Shown: positions 13,466 to 26,639 of the stretch, piece after piece
How the letters are laid out: each line of letters begins with the position of its first letter
Position numbering within the stretch: position 1 is the first letter of the stretch
From: Ehretia macrophylla
Taxonomy: Eukaryota > Streptophyta > Magnoliopsida > Boraginales > Ehretiaceae
DNA: 64,000 nt
NCBI GenBank assembly: GCA_037974665.1
Contig: CM075773.1
Coordinates: forward strand, 19,582,146 to 19,646,145
Reading direction: 5' to 3'
The notes under the pieces: model-generated
The model's input: only the letters and a program-made list of their open reading frames with translations
Database searches by the model: none
What the model was told of the DNA's origin: nothing
Program-made: the position numbers and the translations under genes

Positions 13466-14149
13466 TTGATCCGCAAGGAGTTACGCTGCTCACAACATAC
13501 CGTTGGAAAGCTCTCCGAGAGCTCTACGACGGGGCAGCCAAGCGCGCTTTGCTGGGGCTTTTTTCGGAGTCCAAAATCAAATGTTTTCATCAGTTTCGGT
13601 ACACTTTTATCCTTTTGCATTGTTTTTCCGTCCCGGATCTTACGTCGTGAGCTGCGAAAAGGACGACAGCCTAATCCATCAAATTTATATTACCGAATTC
13701 CACTGCGCCTTGGAACGAGACAACTTCACTTCACGTAGAGGCTGGGCCAGCAAACCGAGGGCGTGGCGCTTGGGACCAGGTCTCCGTCGCTCCGGAGCCC
13801 ATAACTTTTGATCCGTAAGGAGTTACGCGGCCCACACAATACCGTTGGAAAGCTCTCCGAGAGCTCTACGATGGGGCAGCTAAGATTGCTTAGCTTGGGC
13901 TTTTTTCGGAGCCCAAAATCGAACGTTTTCATCAGTTTCGGGATACTTTTATCCATTTGCGCTGTTTTTCTGTCCCGGATCGTACGTCGTGAGCTACGAA
14001 AAGGACGACAGCCTAATCCATCACATTTCTATAACCGAATCCCACGGCGCCATGGAACGAGACAACTTCACTTCACGTAGAGGCTGGGCCCGCAAACCGA
14101 GATCGTGGGGCTTGGGACCAGGTCTCCGTCGCTCTGGGGACCATAACTT
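13466..14149. repeat. B-like two-monomer cassette, copy 3
   Basis: The head monomer has GAATTC at 13695-13700, which is 2047 bp (6 monomers) after the site in copy 2. The second monomer, from 13808, has CCCACACAATACC, GATTGCTTAGCTTGGGC and GCGCCATGGAACGAG (an NcoI site). The exit monomer at 14150 again begins with ACGCTGCTCACAAC. Confidence 0.85.
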
Positions 14150-15172
14150 TTGATCCGCAAGGAGTTACGCTGCTCACAACATACCGTTGGAAAGCTCTCC
14201 GAGAGCTCTATGATGGGGCAGCCAAGCCCGCTTTGCTGGGCCTTTTTTCGGAGCCCAAACTCCAACGTTTTCATCAGTTTCGGGACACTTTTTTGCTTTT
14301 GTGCAGTTTTTCCGTCCCGGATCGTACGTCGTGAGCAGCGAGACGGCCGACAACCTGATCCATCACATTTCTATGACTGAATCCCAAGGCAACTTGGGCG
14401 ACGCAACTTCGCTTCGCGTAGAGGCTGGGCCTGCAAACCGAGGTCGTGGGGCTTGGGACCAGGTCTCCGTCGCTCCGGGGCCCATAACTTTTGATCCGCA
14501 AGGAGTTACGCGGCCCACAGAATACCGTTGGAAAGCTCTCCGAGAGCTCTATGACGGGGCAGCTAAGCCCGCTTCGCTGGGCCTTTTTTCGGAGCCCAAA
14601 ATCCAACGTTTTCATAAGTTTTCGGACACTGTTCTGCTTTTGTGCAGTTTTTTCGTCCCGGATCGTACGTAGTGAGCCGCAGGAAGGCCGACAACCTGAT
14701 CCTTCACATTTCTGTAACTGAATCCCAAGGCACCTTGGGCGAGGCAACTTCGCTTCATGTAGAGGCTGGGCTCGCAAACCGAGGTAGTGCGGCTTGGGAC
14801 TAGGTCTCCGTCGCTCCGGGGCACATAACTTTTGATCCGCAAGGAGTTACGCGGCCCACAGCATACCGTTGGAAAGCTCTCCGAGAGCTCTGTGACGGGG
14901 AAGCCAAGCCCGCTTTCCTGGGCCTTTTTTCGGAGCCCAAAATCCAACGTTTTCATCAGTTTTTGTACACTTTTCTGCTTTTGTGCAGTTTTTCCGTCCC
15001 GGATCGTACGTCGTGAGCAATGGGAAGGCCGACAACCTGATCTATCACATTTCTGTTACCGAATCCCACGGCACCTTGGGTGAGGCAACTTCGCTTCACC
15101 TAGAGGCTGGGCCCGTAAACCGAGGTCGTGGGGCTTTGGAGCAGGTCTCCGTCGCTCCGGGGCCCATAACTT

Positions 15173-15514
15173 TTGATCTGCAAGGAGTTACGCGACCCAC
15201 AGCACACCGTTGGAAAGCTCTCCGAGAGCTCTACGATCGGGCAGCTAAGATTGCTTAGCTTGGGCTTTTTTCGAAGCCCTAAATCTAACAGTTTTATCAG
15301 TTTCAATATCCTTTTATCCTTTTGCGCTGTTGTTCTGTCCCGGATCGTACGTCGTGAGCTACGAAAAGGACGACAGCCTAATCCATCACATTTCCATAAC
15401 CGAATCCCACGGCGCCATGGAACGAGACAACTTCACTTCACGTAGAGGCTGGGCCCGCAAACCGAGATCGTGGGGCTTGGGACCAGGTCTCCGTTGCTCT
15501 GGGGCCCATAACTT
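15173..15514. repeat. B-like cassette second monomer only, copy 4
   Basis: Only the second monomer of the cassette is present, with GATTGCTTAGCTTGGGC and GCGCCATGGAACGAG. It is preceded directly by a family A monomer and followed at 15515 by the ACGCTGCTCACAAC exit monomer. The head with its GAATTC is missing, consistent with loss by unequal exchange. Confidence 0.8.
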
Positions 15515-18240
15515 TTGATCCGCAAGGAGTTACGCTGCTCACAACATACCGTTGGAAAGCACTCCAAGAGCTCTACGACGGGGCAGCCAAGCCAGCCTTG
15601 CTGGGCCTTTTTTCGGAGCCCAAACTCTAACATTTTCATCAGTTTCCCGACACTTTCTTGCTTTTGTGCAGTTTTTCTGTCCCGGATCGTACGTCGTGAG
15701 CAGCGGGAAGGCCGACAACCTGATCCATCACATTTCTGTGACTGAATCCCAAGGCAACTTGGGCGACGCAACTTCGCTTCACGTAGAGGCTGGTCCCGCA
15801 AACCGAGGTCGTGGGGCTTGGGACTAGGTCTCCGTCGCTCCGGGGCCCATAACTTTTGATCCGCAAGGAGTTACGCGGCTCACAGCATACCGTTGGAAAG
15901 CTCTCCGAGAGCTCTACGATGGGGCAGCTAAGCTCGCTTCGCTGGGCCTTTTTTCGGAGCCCAAAATCCAACATTTTCATCAGTTTTTGTACACTTTTTT
16001 GCTTTTGTGCAGTTTTTCCGTCCCGGATCGTACGTCGTGAGCAACGGGAAGGCCGACAACCTGATCCATCATATTTCTGTTACCGAATCCCAAGGCACCT
16101 TGGGTGAGGCAACTTCACTTCACCTAGAGGCCGGGCCCGCAAACCGAGGTCGTGGGGCTTGGGAGCAGGTCTCCGTCGTTCCGGGGCCCATAACTTTTGA
16201 TCTACAAGGAGTTACGCGACCCACAGCATACCGTTGGAAAGCTCTCCGAGAGCTCTACGATGGGGCAACTTAGCCCCCTTTGCTGGGCCTTTTTTCGGAG
16301 CCCAAAATCCAATGTTTTCATCAGTTTCCCGACACTTTTCTACTTTTGTGCTATTTTTTCGTCCCTGATCGTACGTCGTGAGCCGTGGGAAGGCCGACAA
16401 CTTGATCCATCACATTTCTGTTACCGTATCCAAAGGCACCTTGGGCGAGGTAACTTCGCTTCAGGTAGAGGCTGGGCCCGCAAACCGAGGTCGTGGGGCT
16501 TAGGACCAGGTCTCCGTCGCTCCGGGGCCCATAACTTTTGATCCGCAAGGAGTTACGTGGCCCACAGCATACCGTTGGAAAGCTCTCCGAGAGCTTTACG
16601 ACGGGGCAGCTAAGCCAGCTTTTCTGGGACTTGTTTCGGAGTCGAAAATCCAACGTTTCCATCAGTTTCAGGACACTTTTATGCTTTTGTGCTGTTTTTC
16701 CGTCCCGGATCGTACGTTTGAGCCGCGGGATGGCCGACAACCTAATCCATCACATTTCTGTTACCGAATCCCAAGCCACCTAGGGCGAGGCAACTTCGCT
16801 TCACGTAGAGGCTGGGCCCGCAAATCGAGGTCGTGGGGCTTAGGACCAGGTCTCCGTCGCTCCGGGGCCCATAACTTTTGATCCGCAAAAAGTTACGCGG
16901 CCCACAGCATACCGTTGGAAAGCTCTCCGAGAGCTCTACGACGGGGCAGCTAAGCCAGCTTTGCTGGGCCTTTTTTCGGAGTCCAAAATCCAACGTTTTC
17001 ATCAGTTTCAGGACACTTTTATGCTTTTGTGCTGTTTTTTCATCCCGGATCGTACGTCTGAGCCGCGGGATGGCCGACAACCTAATCCATCACATTTAAG
17101 TTACCAAATCCCAAGACACCTTGGGCGAGGCAACTTCGCTTCACGTAGAGGCTGGGCCCGCAAACCGAGGTCGTGGGGCTTGGGACCAGGTCTCCGTCGC
17201 TCCGGGGCCCATAACTTCTGATCCGCAAGGAGTTACGCGGCCCACAGCACACCGTTGGAAAGCTCTCCGAGAGCTCTACGACGGGGCAGCCAAGCCCGCT
17301 TCGTTGGGCCTTTTTTCGGAGCCCAAAATCCAACATTTTCATCAGTTTTCGTAAACTTTTCTGCTTTTGTGCAGTTTTTCTGTCGCGGATCGTATGTCGT
17401 GAGCAGCGGGAAGGCCGACAACCTGATCCACCACATTTCTATGACCGAATCCCAAGGCACCTTGGGCGGGGCAACTTCGCTTCACGTAGAGGCCGGGCCA
17501 TCAAACCGAGGTCGTGGGGCTTGGGACCAGGTCTCCGTCTCTCCGGGGCCCATAACTTTTGATCCGCAAGGAGTTGCGCGACCCCCAGCATACCGTTGGA
17601 AAGCTCTCCGAGAGCTCTACGATGGGGAAACTAAGCCCGCTTTGCTGGGCCTTTTTTCGGAGCCCAAAATCCAACGTTTCCATCAGTTTCTGGACACTTT
17701 CCTACTTTTGTGCTGTTTTTCCGTCCCGGATCATACGTCGTGAGCCGCAGGAAGGCCGACAACCGGATCCATCACATTTCTGTTACTGAATCCCAAGGCA
17801 CCTGGTGCGAGGTAACTTCGCTTCACGTAGAGGTTGGGCCCGCAAACCGAGGTCGTGGGGCTTGGGACCAGGTCTCCGTCGCTCCGGGGTCCATAACTTT
17901 TGATCCACAAGGCGTTACGCGGCCCACAGCATACCGTTGGAAAGCTCTCCGAGAGCTCTACGATGGGGCAGTTAAGCCCGCTTCACTGGGACTTTTTTCG
18001 GAGCACAAAGTCCAACGTTTTCAATAGTTTCCTGATACTTTTCTGCTTTTGTGCTGTTTTTTCGTCCATGATCGTACGTCGTGAGCCGCGGGAAGGCAGA
18101 CAACTTGATCCATCACATTTCTGTTACCGAATCCCAAGGCACCTTGGGCGAGGTAACTTCGCTTCACGTAGAGGCTGGGCCTGCAAACCGAGGTCGTGGG
18201 GCTTGGGACCAGCTCTCTGTCGTTCCGGGGCCTATAACTT

Positions 18241-18924
18241 TTGATCCGCAAGGAGTTACGCTGCTCACAACATACCGTTGGAAAGCTCTCCGAGAGCTCT
18301 ACGACGGGGCAGCCAAGCGCGCTTTGCTGGGGCTTTTTTCGGAGCCCAAAACCAAACATTTTCACTAGTTTCGGTACACTTTTATCCTTTTGTGCTATTT
18401 TTCCGTCCCAGATCGTACGTCGTGAGCGGCGAAAAGGACGACAGCCTAATCCATCACATTTATATTACCGAATTCCACGGTGCCTTGGAACGAGACAACT
18501 TCACTTCACGTAGAGGCTGGGCCCGCAAACCGAGGGCGTGGTGCTTGGGACCAGGTCTCCGTCGCTGCGGAGCCCATAACTTTTGATCCGTAAGGAGTTA
18601 CACGGCCCACACAATACCGTTGGAAAGCTCTCCGAGAGCTCTACGACGGGGAAGCTAAGATTACTTAGCTTGGGCTTTTTTCGGAGCCCAAAATTGAACA
18701 TTTTCATCAGTTTCGGGATACTTTTATCCTTTTGCGCAGTTTTTCCGTCACGGATCGTACGTCGTGAGCTGCGAAAAGGACGACAGCCTAATCCATCACA
18801 TTTCTATAATAGAATCCCACGGCACCATGGAACGAGACAACCTCACTTCACATAGAGGCTGGGCCCGCAAACCTAGATTGTGGGGCTTGGGACCAGGTCT
18901 CCGTCGCTCCGGGGCCCATAACTT
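18241..18924. repeat. B-like two-monomer cassette, copy 5
   Basis: The head has GAATTC at 18470-18475, which is 4775 bp (14 monomers) after the site in copy 3. The second monomer, from 18583, carries GATTACTTAGCTTGGGC (one base changed from the other copies) and CACCATGGAACGAG. The exit monomer from 18925 has ACGCTGCTCACAAC. Confidence 0.85.
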
Positions 18925-19629
18925 TTGATCCCCAAGGAGTTACGCTGCTCACAACATACCGTTGGAAAGCTCTCTGAGAGCTCTGCGACGGGACAGCCAA
19001 GCCCGCTTTGCTGGGCCTTTTTTTGGATCCCAAAATCCAACTTTTTCATCAGTTTTTGAACTTTTTTCTGCTTTTGTGCAGTTTTTCCGTCCCGGATCGT
19101 ACGTCGTGAGCAGCGGGAAGGCCGACAACCGGATCCATCACATTTCTGTGACCGAATCCCAAGGCACCTTGGATGAGGCAACTTCGCTTCACGTAGAGGC
19201 TGGGCCCGCAAACCGAGGTCGTGGGGCTTGGGACCAAGTCTCTGTCGCTTCGGGGCCCATAACTTTTGATCGGCAAGGAGTTACGCGGCCCACAGCATAC
19301 CATTGGAAAGCTCTCCGAGACCTCTACGACGGGGCAGTTAAGCCCGATTCGTTGGGCCTTTTTTCGGAGCCCAAAATCCAACTTTTTTATCAGTTTCCGG
19401 ACACTGTTCTGCTTTTGTGCTATTTTTTCGTCCCAGATCGTACGTAGTGAGCCGCAGGAAGGCCGACAACCTGATCCATCTCATTTCTGTTACCGAATCC
19501 CAAGGCACCTGGGGCAAGGCAACTTCGCTTCACGTAGAGGCTGGGCCCGTAAACCGAGGTCGTGGGGCTTGGAACCAGGTCTCCGTCGCTCCGGGGCCCA
19601 TAACTTTTGATCCGCAAGGAGTTACGCGG

Positions 19630-20308
19630 CCCACAGCATACCGTTGGAAAGCTCTCCGAGAGCTCTACGACAGGGCAGCCAAGCCCGCTTCGTTGGGCCT
19701 TTTTTCAGAGCCCAAAATCCAACATTTTCATCAATTTTCGTACACTATTTTGCTTTTGTGTAGTTTTTCCGTCGTGGATCGTACGTCGTGAGCAGCGGGA
19801 AGGCCGGCAACCTGATCCACCACATTTCTGTGACCGAATCCCAAGGCACCTTGGGCGAGGCAACTTCGCTTCACGTAGAGGCTGGGCCCTCAAATCGAGG
19901 TCATGGGCTTGGGACTAGGTCTCCGTCGCTCCGGGGCCCAAAACTTTTGATCCGCAAGGAGTTACGCGACCCACAGCATACCGTTGGAAAGCTCTCCGAG
20001 AGCTCTACGACAGGGCAGCCAAGCCCGCTTCGTTGGGCCTTTTTTCAGAGCCCAAAATCCAACATTTTCATCAATTTTCGTACACTATTTTGCTTTTGTG
20101 TAGTTTTTCCGTCGTGGATCGTACGTCGTGAGCAGCGGGAAGGCCGGCAACCTGATCCACCACATTTCTGTGACCGAATCCCAAGGCACCTTGGGCGAGG
20201 CAACTTCGCTTCACGTAGAGGCTGGGCCCTCAAATCGAGGTCATGGGCTTGGGACTAGGTCTCCGTCGCTCCGGGGCCCAAAACTTTTGATCCGCAAGGA
20301 GTTACGCG
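19630..20308. repeat. Exact tandem duplication of one 340-bp monomer
   Basis: Bases 19630-19968 match 19970-20308 with no difference I can find. The repeat includes private variants: CATGGGCTTGGGACTAG (one G deleted, so the period is 340), GGGCCCAAAACTTTTG, and TACACTATTTTGC. The copies differ only at the boundary base (CGCGGCCC versus CGCGACCC). This is the youngest duplication visible in the array. Confidence 0.9.
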
Positions 20309-21650
20309 GCCCACAGCATACCGTTGGAAAGCTCTCCGAGAGCTCTACGATGGGGCAGCTAAGCCCGCTTTGCTGGGCCTTTTTTCGGAGCCCAAAATCC
20401 AACGTTTTCATCAGTTTCCGGACACTGTTCTGCTTTTGTGCTATTTTTTCGTCCCGGATCGTACGTCGTGAGCCGCAGGAAGGCCGACAACCTGATCCAT
20501 CTCATTTCTGTTACCAAATCCCAAGGCACCTGGGGCGAGGCAACTTCGCTTCACGTAGAGGCTGGGCCCGCAAACCGAGGTCGTGGGGCTTGGGACCAGG
20601 TCTCCGTCGCTCCGGGGCCCATAACTTTTGATCCGCAAGGAGTTACGAGACCCACAGCATACCGTTGGAAAGCTCTCCGAGAGCTCTACGACGGGGCAGC
20701 TAAGCCCGCTTCGCTCGGCCTTTTTTGGGCGCCCAAAGTCCATCATTTTCAATAGTTTCCGGACACTTTTCTGCTTTTGTACTATTTTTCCGTCGCTGAT
20801 CGTACGTCGTGAGCCGCGGGAAGGCCAACAACCTGATCCATCACATTTCTGTTACCGAATCCTAAGGTAGTTGGGTCGAGGCAACTTCGCTCCATGTAGA
20901 GGCTGGGACCGCAAACCGAGGTCGTGGGGCTTGGGACCAGGTCTTCGTCGCTCCGGGGCCCATAACTTTTGATCCGCAAGGAGTTACGCGGTCCACACCA
21001 TACCGTTGGAAAGCTCTCCGAGAGCTCTACGACGGGGCATCTAAGCTTGCTTTGCTGGGTCTTTTTTCGGAGTCCAAAATCCAAAGTTTTCATCAGTTTC
21101 TGGCCACTTTTCTACTTTTGTGCGGTTTTTTCATCCCGGATCATACGTCGTGAGCCGCGGGAAGGCCGACAACTTGATCCATCACATTTTTGTTACCGAA
21201 TCCCAAGGCACCTTGGGCGAGGCAACTTCGCTTCACGTAGAGGCTGGGCCTGCAAACCGAGGTCGTGGGGCTTGGGACCAGGTCTCCGTCGCTCTGGGGC
21301 CCATAACTTTTGATCCGCAAGGAGTTACGCGACCCACAGCATACCGTTGGAAAGCTCTTCGAGAGCTCTACGATGGGACAACTAAGCCTCGTTTGCTGGG
21401 CCTCTTTTCAGAGCCCAAAATCCAACATTTTCATCAGTTTCCAGACACTTTTCTGCTTTTGTGCTATTTTTCCTTCCATGATCGTACGTCGTGAGCCGCG
21501 GGAAGGCCGACAACTTGATCCATCACATTTCTGTTACCGAATCCCAAGGCACCTTGGGCGAGGTAACTTCGCTTCACGTAGAGGCTGGTCCCGCAAACCG
21601 AGGTCGTGGGGCTTGGGACCAAGTCTCCGTCACTCTGGGGCCCATAACTT

Positions 21651-22334
21651 TTGATCCGCAAGCAGTTACGCTGCTCATAACATACCGTTGGAAAGCTCTC
21701 CGAGAGCTCTACGACGGGGCAGCCAAGCGCGCTTTGCTGGGGCTTTTTTCGGAGCCCAAAATCAAACGTTTTCATCAGTTTTGGTACACTTTTATCCTTT
21801 TGCGCTATTTTTCCGTCCCGGATCGTACGTCGTGAGCTGCGAAAAGGACGACAGCCTAATCCATCACATTTATATTACCGAATTCCACGGTGCCTTGGAA
21901 CGAGACAACTTCACTTCACGTAGAGGTTGGGCCGGCAAACCGAGGGCGTGGCGCTTGGGACCAGGTCTCTGTCGCTCCGGAGCCCATAACTTTTGATCCG
22001 TAAGGAGTTACGCAGCCAATACAATACTGTTGGAAAGCTCTCCGAGAGCTCTACGACGGGGAAGCTAAGATTGCTTAGCTTGGGCTTTTTTCGGAGCCCA
22101 AAATTGAACGTTTTCATCAGTTTCGGGATACTTTTATCCTTTTACGCAGTTTTTCCGTCCCGGATCGTACGTCGTGAGCTGCGAAAAGGACGACAGCCTA
22201 ATCCATCACATTTCTATAACCGAATCCCACGGCGCCATGGAACGAGACAACTTCACTTCACAAAGAGGCTGGGCCCGCAAACCGAGATTGTGGGGCTAGG
22301 GACCAAGTCCCCGTCGCTCCGGGGCCAATAACTT
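21651..22334. repeat. B-like two-monomer cassette, copy 6
   Basis: The head has GAATTC at 21880-21885, exactly 3410 bp (10 monomers) after copy 5. The second monomer, from 21993, has GATTGCTTAGCTTGGGC and GCGCCATGGAACGAG. Unlike other copies it exits into a GCGACCCACAGC family A monomer at 22335. That monomer belongs to the 1025-bp trimer duplication. Confidence 0.85.
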
Positions 22335-22675
22335 TTGATCCGCAAGGAGTTACGCGACCCACAGCATACCGTTGGAAAGCTCTCCGAGAGCTCTACGATG
22401 GGGCAACTAAGCCTCGTTTGCTGGGCCTCTTTTCAGAGCCCAAAATCCAACATTTTCATTAGTTTCCAGACACTTTTCTGCTTTTGTGCTATTTTTCCGT
22501 CCATGATCGTACGTCGTGAGCCGCGGGAAGGCCGACAACTTGATCCATCACATTTCTATAACTGAATCCCACGGCGCCATGGAACGAGACAACTTCACTT
22601 CACATAGAGGCTGGGCCCGTAAATCGAGATCGTGGGGCTTGGGACCAAGCTCCGTCGCTCCAGGGCCCATAACTT

Positions 22676-23359
22676 TTGATCCGCAAGGAGTTATGCGGCT
22701 CACAACATACCGTTGGAAAGCTTTCCGAGAGCTCTACGACGGGGCAGCCAAGCTCGCTTTGATGGGGCTTTTTTCGGAGCCCAAAATCAAACGTTTTCAT
22801 TAGTTTTGGTACACTTTTATCCTTTTGCGCTGTTTTTCCGTCCCGGATCGTACGTCGTGAGCTGCGAAAAGGACGACAGCCTAATCCATCACATTTATAT
22901 TACCGAATTCCACGGTGCCTTGGAACGAGACAACTTCACTTCACGTAGAGGCTGGGCCTGCAAACCGAGGGCGTCGCGCTTGGGACCAGGTCTCCGTCGC
23001 TCCGGAGCCCATAACTTTTGATCCGTAAGGAGTTACGCGGCCCACACAATACCGTTGGAAAGCTCTCCGAGAGCTCTACGATGGGGCAGCTAAGATTGCT
23101 TAGCTTGGGCTTTTTTCGGAGCCCAAAATCGAACGTGTTCATCAGTTTCGGGATACTTTTATCCTTTTGCGCAGTTTTTCCATCCCGGATCGTACGTCGT
23201 GAGCTGCGAAAAGGACGACAGCCTAATCCATCACATTTCTATAACCGAATCCCACGGCGCCATGGAACGAGACAACTTCACTTCACATAGAGGCTGGGCC
23301 CGCAAACCGAGATTGTGGGGCTTGGGACCAAGTCCCCGTCGCTCCGGGGCCAATAACTT
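22676..23359. repeat. B-like two-monomer cassette, copy 7
   Basis: This is the copy of cassette 6 displaced by 1025 bp, with GAATTC at 22905-22910. Private variants are shared with copy 6, including GAGATTGTGGGGCT and CGGGGCCAATAAC. The exit monomer at about 23360 carries ACGCTGCTCACAAC. Confidence 0.85.
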
Positions 23360-26300
23360 TTGATCCGCAAGGAGTTACGCTGCTCACAACATACCGTTGG
23401 AAAGCTCTCTGAGAGCTCTACGACGGGGCAGCCAAGACCGCTTCGCTGGGCCTTTTTTCGGACCCAAACTCCAATGTTTTAATCAGTATCCGAATACTTT
23501 TCTGCTTTTGTGCTGTTTTTCCGTCTCTGATCGTACGTCGTGAGCCGCGGGAAGGCCGACAACCTGATCCATCTCATTTCTGTTACTGAATCCCAAGGCA
23601 CCTGGGTTGAGGCAACTTCACTTCACGTAGATGCTGGGCCCGCAAACCGAGGTCGTGGGGTTTGGAACCAGGTCTCCGTCGCTACGGGGCCCATAACTTT
23701 TGATCCGCAAGGAGTTACGCGGCCCATAGAATATCGTTGGCTCTCCGAGAGCTCTACGACGGGGCAGCTATGCCTGCTTTGCTGGGCCTTTTTTCGGAGT
23801 CCAAAATCCAATGTTTTCATCAGTTTCCGGACACTTTTCTGCTTTTGTGCTATTTTTCTGTCCCGGATCGTATGTCGTGAGCGGCGGGAAGGCCGACAAC
23901 CTGATCCATCACATTTCTGTTACCGAATCCAAAGCCACCTTGGGCGAGGCAACTTCGCTTCACGTAGAGGCTGGGCCCGCAAACCGAGGTCGTGGGGCTT
24001 GGGACCAGGTCTCCGTCGCTCCGGGGCCCATAACTTTTGATCCGCAAGGAGTTACGCGGCCCACAGCATACCGTTGGAAAGCTCTCCGAGAGCTCTACGA
24101 CGGGGCAACCAAGCCCGCTATGCAGGGCCTTTTTTCGGATCCCAAAATCCAACGTTTTCATCAATTTTCGGACACTTTTCTGCTTTTGTGCAATTTTTTC
24201 GTCCTAGATCGTACGTCGTGAGCAGCGGGAAGGCCGACAACCTGATCCATCACATTTCTGTGATCGAATCCCAAGGCACCTTGGGCGAGGCAAATTCGCT
24301 TCACGTAGAGGCTGGGCCCGCAAACCGAGGTCGTGGGGCTTAGGACCAGGTCTCCGTCGCTCCGGGGCCCATAACTTTTAATCCGCAAGGAGTTACGCGG
24401 CCCACAGCATACCGTTGGAAAGCTCTCCGAGAGCTCTACGACGATGTAGTTAACCCCGCTTCGCTGGGCCTTTTTTCGGAGCCCAAAATCCAATGTTTTC
24501 ATCAGTTTCCAGTCACTGTTATGCTTTTGTGCTGTTTTTCCGTCCCGGATCGTACGTAGTGAGCTGCAGGAAGGCCGACAACCTGATCCATCTCATTTCG
24601 GTTACCGAATCCCAAGGCACCTGGGGTGAGGCAACTTCGCTTCACGTAGAGGATGGGCCCGCAAACCGAGGTCGTGGGGCTTGGGACAAGGTCTCCGTCG
24701 CTCTGGGGCCCATAACTTTTGATCCGCAAGGAGTTATGCGGCCCACAACATACCATTGGAAAGCTCTCCGAGAGCTCTACGATAGGGCAGCCAAGCTTGC
24801 TTTAATGGGCTTTTTTTCGGAGCCCAAAATCCAACGTTTTCATCAGTTTTTGAACTTTTTTCTGGTTTTGTGCAGTTTTTCCGTCCCGGATCGTACGTCG
24901 CGAGCAGCGGGAAGGCTGACAACCGGATCCATCACATTTCTGTGACCGAATCCCAAGGCACCTTGGGCGAGGCAACTTCGCTTCACGTAGAGGCTGGGCC
25001 CGCAAACCGAGGTCATGGTGCTTGGGACCAGGTCTCCGTCGCTCCGGGGCCCATAACTTTTGATCGGCAAGGAGTTACGCGGCCCACAGCATACCATTGG
25101 AAAGCTCTCCGACAGCTCTACGATGGGGCAGTTAAGCTCGCTTCGCTGGGCCTTTTTTCGGAGCCCAAAATCCAACGTTTTCATCAGTTTTTGGACACTG
25201 TTCTGCTTTTGTGCTATTTTTTCGTCCCGGATCGTACGTCGTGAGCCGCAGGAAGGCCGACAACCTGATCCATCTCATTTCTGTTACTGAATCCCAAGGC
25301 ACCTGGGGCGAGGCAACTTCGCTTCACGTAGAGGCTGGGCCCGCAAACCGAGGTCGTGGGGCTTGGGACCAGGTCTCCGTCGCTCTGGGGCCCATAACTT
25401 TTGATCCGCAAGGAGTTACGCGGCCCACAGCATACCGTTGGAAAGCTCTCCGAGAGCTCTACGACGGGGCAGCTAAGCCTGTTTAGCTGGGCATTTTTTC
25501 GGAGTCCAAAATCCAACGTTTTCATCAGTTTCTGGACACTTTTCTGCTTTTGTGCTGTTTTTCCGTACCGGATCGTACGTCTGAGCCGCGGGATGGCCGA
25601 CAACCTGATCCATCACATTTCTGTTACCGAATCCCAAGGCACCTTGGACGAGGCAACTTCACTTCACGTAGAGGCTAGGCCCGTAAACCGAGGTAGTGGG
25701 GCTTAGGACCAGGTCTCCGTCGCTCCGGGGCCCATAACTTTTGATCCGCAAGGCGTTATGCGGCCCACAGCATACCGTTGGAAAACTCACCGAGAGCTCT
25801 ACGACGGGGCAACCAATCCCCCTTCGTTGGACCTTTTTTTGGAGCCCAAAATCCAACATTTTCATCAGTTTTCGGACATTTTTCTACTTTTGTGCTGTTT
25901 TCCATCCCGGATCGTACGTCGTGAGCTGCAGGAAGGCCGACAACCTGATCCATCACATTTCTGTTATCGAATCCCAAGGCACCTGTGGCGAGGCAACTTC
26001 GCTTCACGTAGAGGTTGGGCCCGCAAACTGAGGTCATAGGGCTTGGGACCAGGTCTCCATCGCTCCGGGGCCCATAACTTTTGATCCGCAAGGAGTTACG
26101 CGGCCCATAGCATACCGTTGGAAAGCTCTCCGAGAGCTCTCCGACGAGGCAACCAATCCCGCTTCGCTGGGCCTTTTTTCGGATCCCAAAATCCAACATT
26201 TTCATCAATTTTCGGATACTTTTTTACTTTTGTGCAGTTTTCCGTCCTGGATCGTACGTCGTGAGCAGCGGGAAGGCCGACAACCTGATCCATCACATTT

Positions 26301-26639
26301 CTGTGATCGAATCCCAAGACAACTTGGGTGAGTCAACTTCGCTACACGTAGAGGCTGGGCCCGCAAACCGAGGTCGTGGGACTTGGGACCAGGACTCCGT
26401 CGCTCCGGGGCCCATAACTTTTGATCCGCAAGGCGTTACGCGGCCCACAACATACCGTTGGAAAGCTGTTCGAGAGCTCTACGACGGGGCAACCAATCCC
26501 GCTTCGTTGGGCCTTTTTTAGGAGCCCAAAATCCAACGTTTTCATCCGTTTCCGGACACTGTTCTGCTTTTGTTCTGTTTTTCCGTCCCGGATCGTACGT
26601 TGTGAGCTGCAGGAAGGCCGACAACCGGATCCATCACAT

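Larger units (their letters stand above)
21310..23359. repeat. Tandem duplication of a three-monomer unit, period 1025 bp
   Basis: Segments 21310-22334 and 22335-23359 match in order. Each starts with an A monomer sharing GCCTCGTTTGCTGGGCC and GTCCATGATCGTACG, followed by cassette copies 6 and 7. In the second unit the A monomer switches to B-like sequence after about 22555, so it is not a simple copy. Confidence 0.8.
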
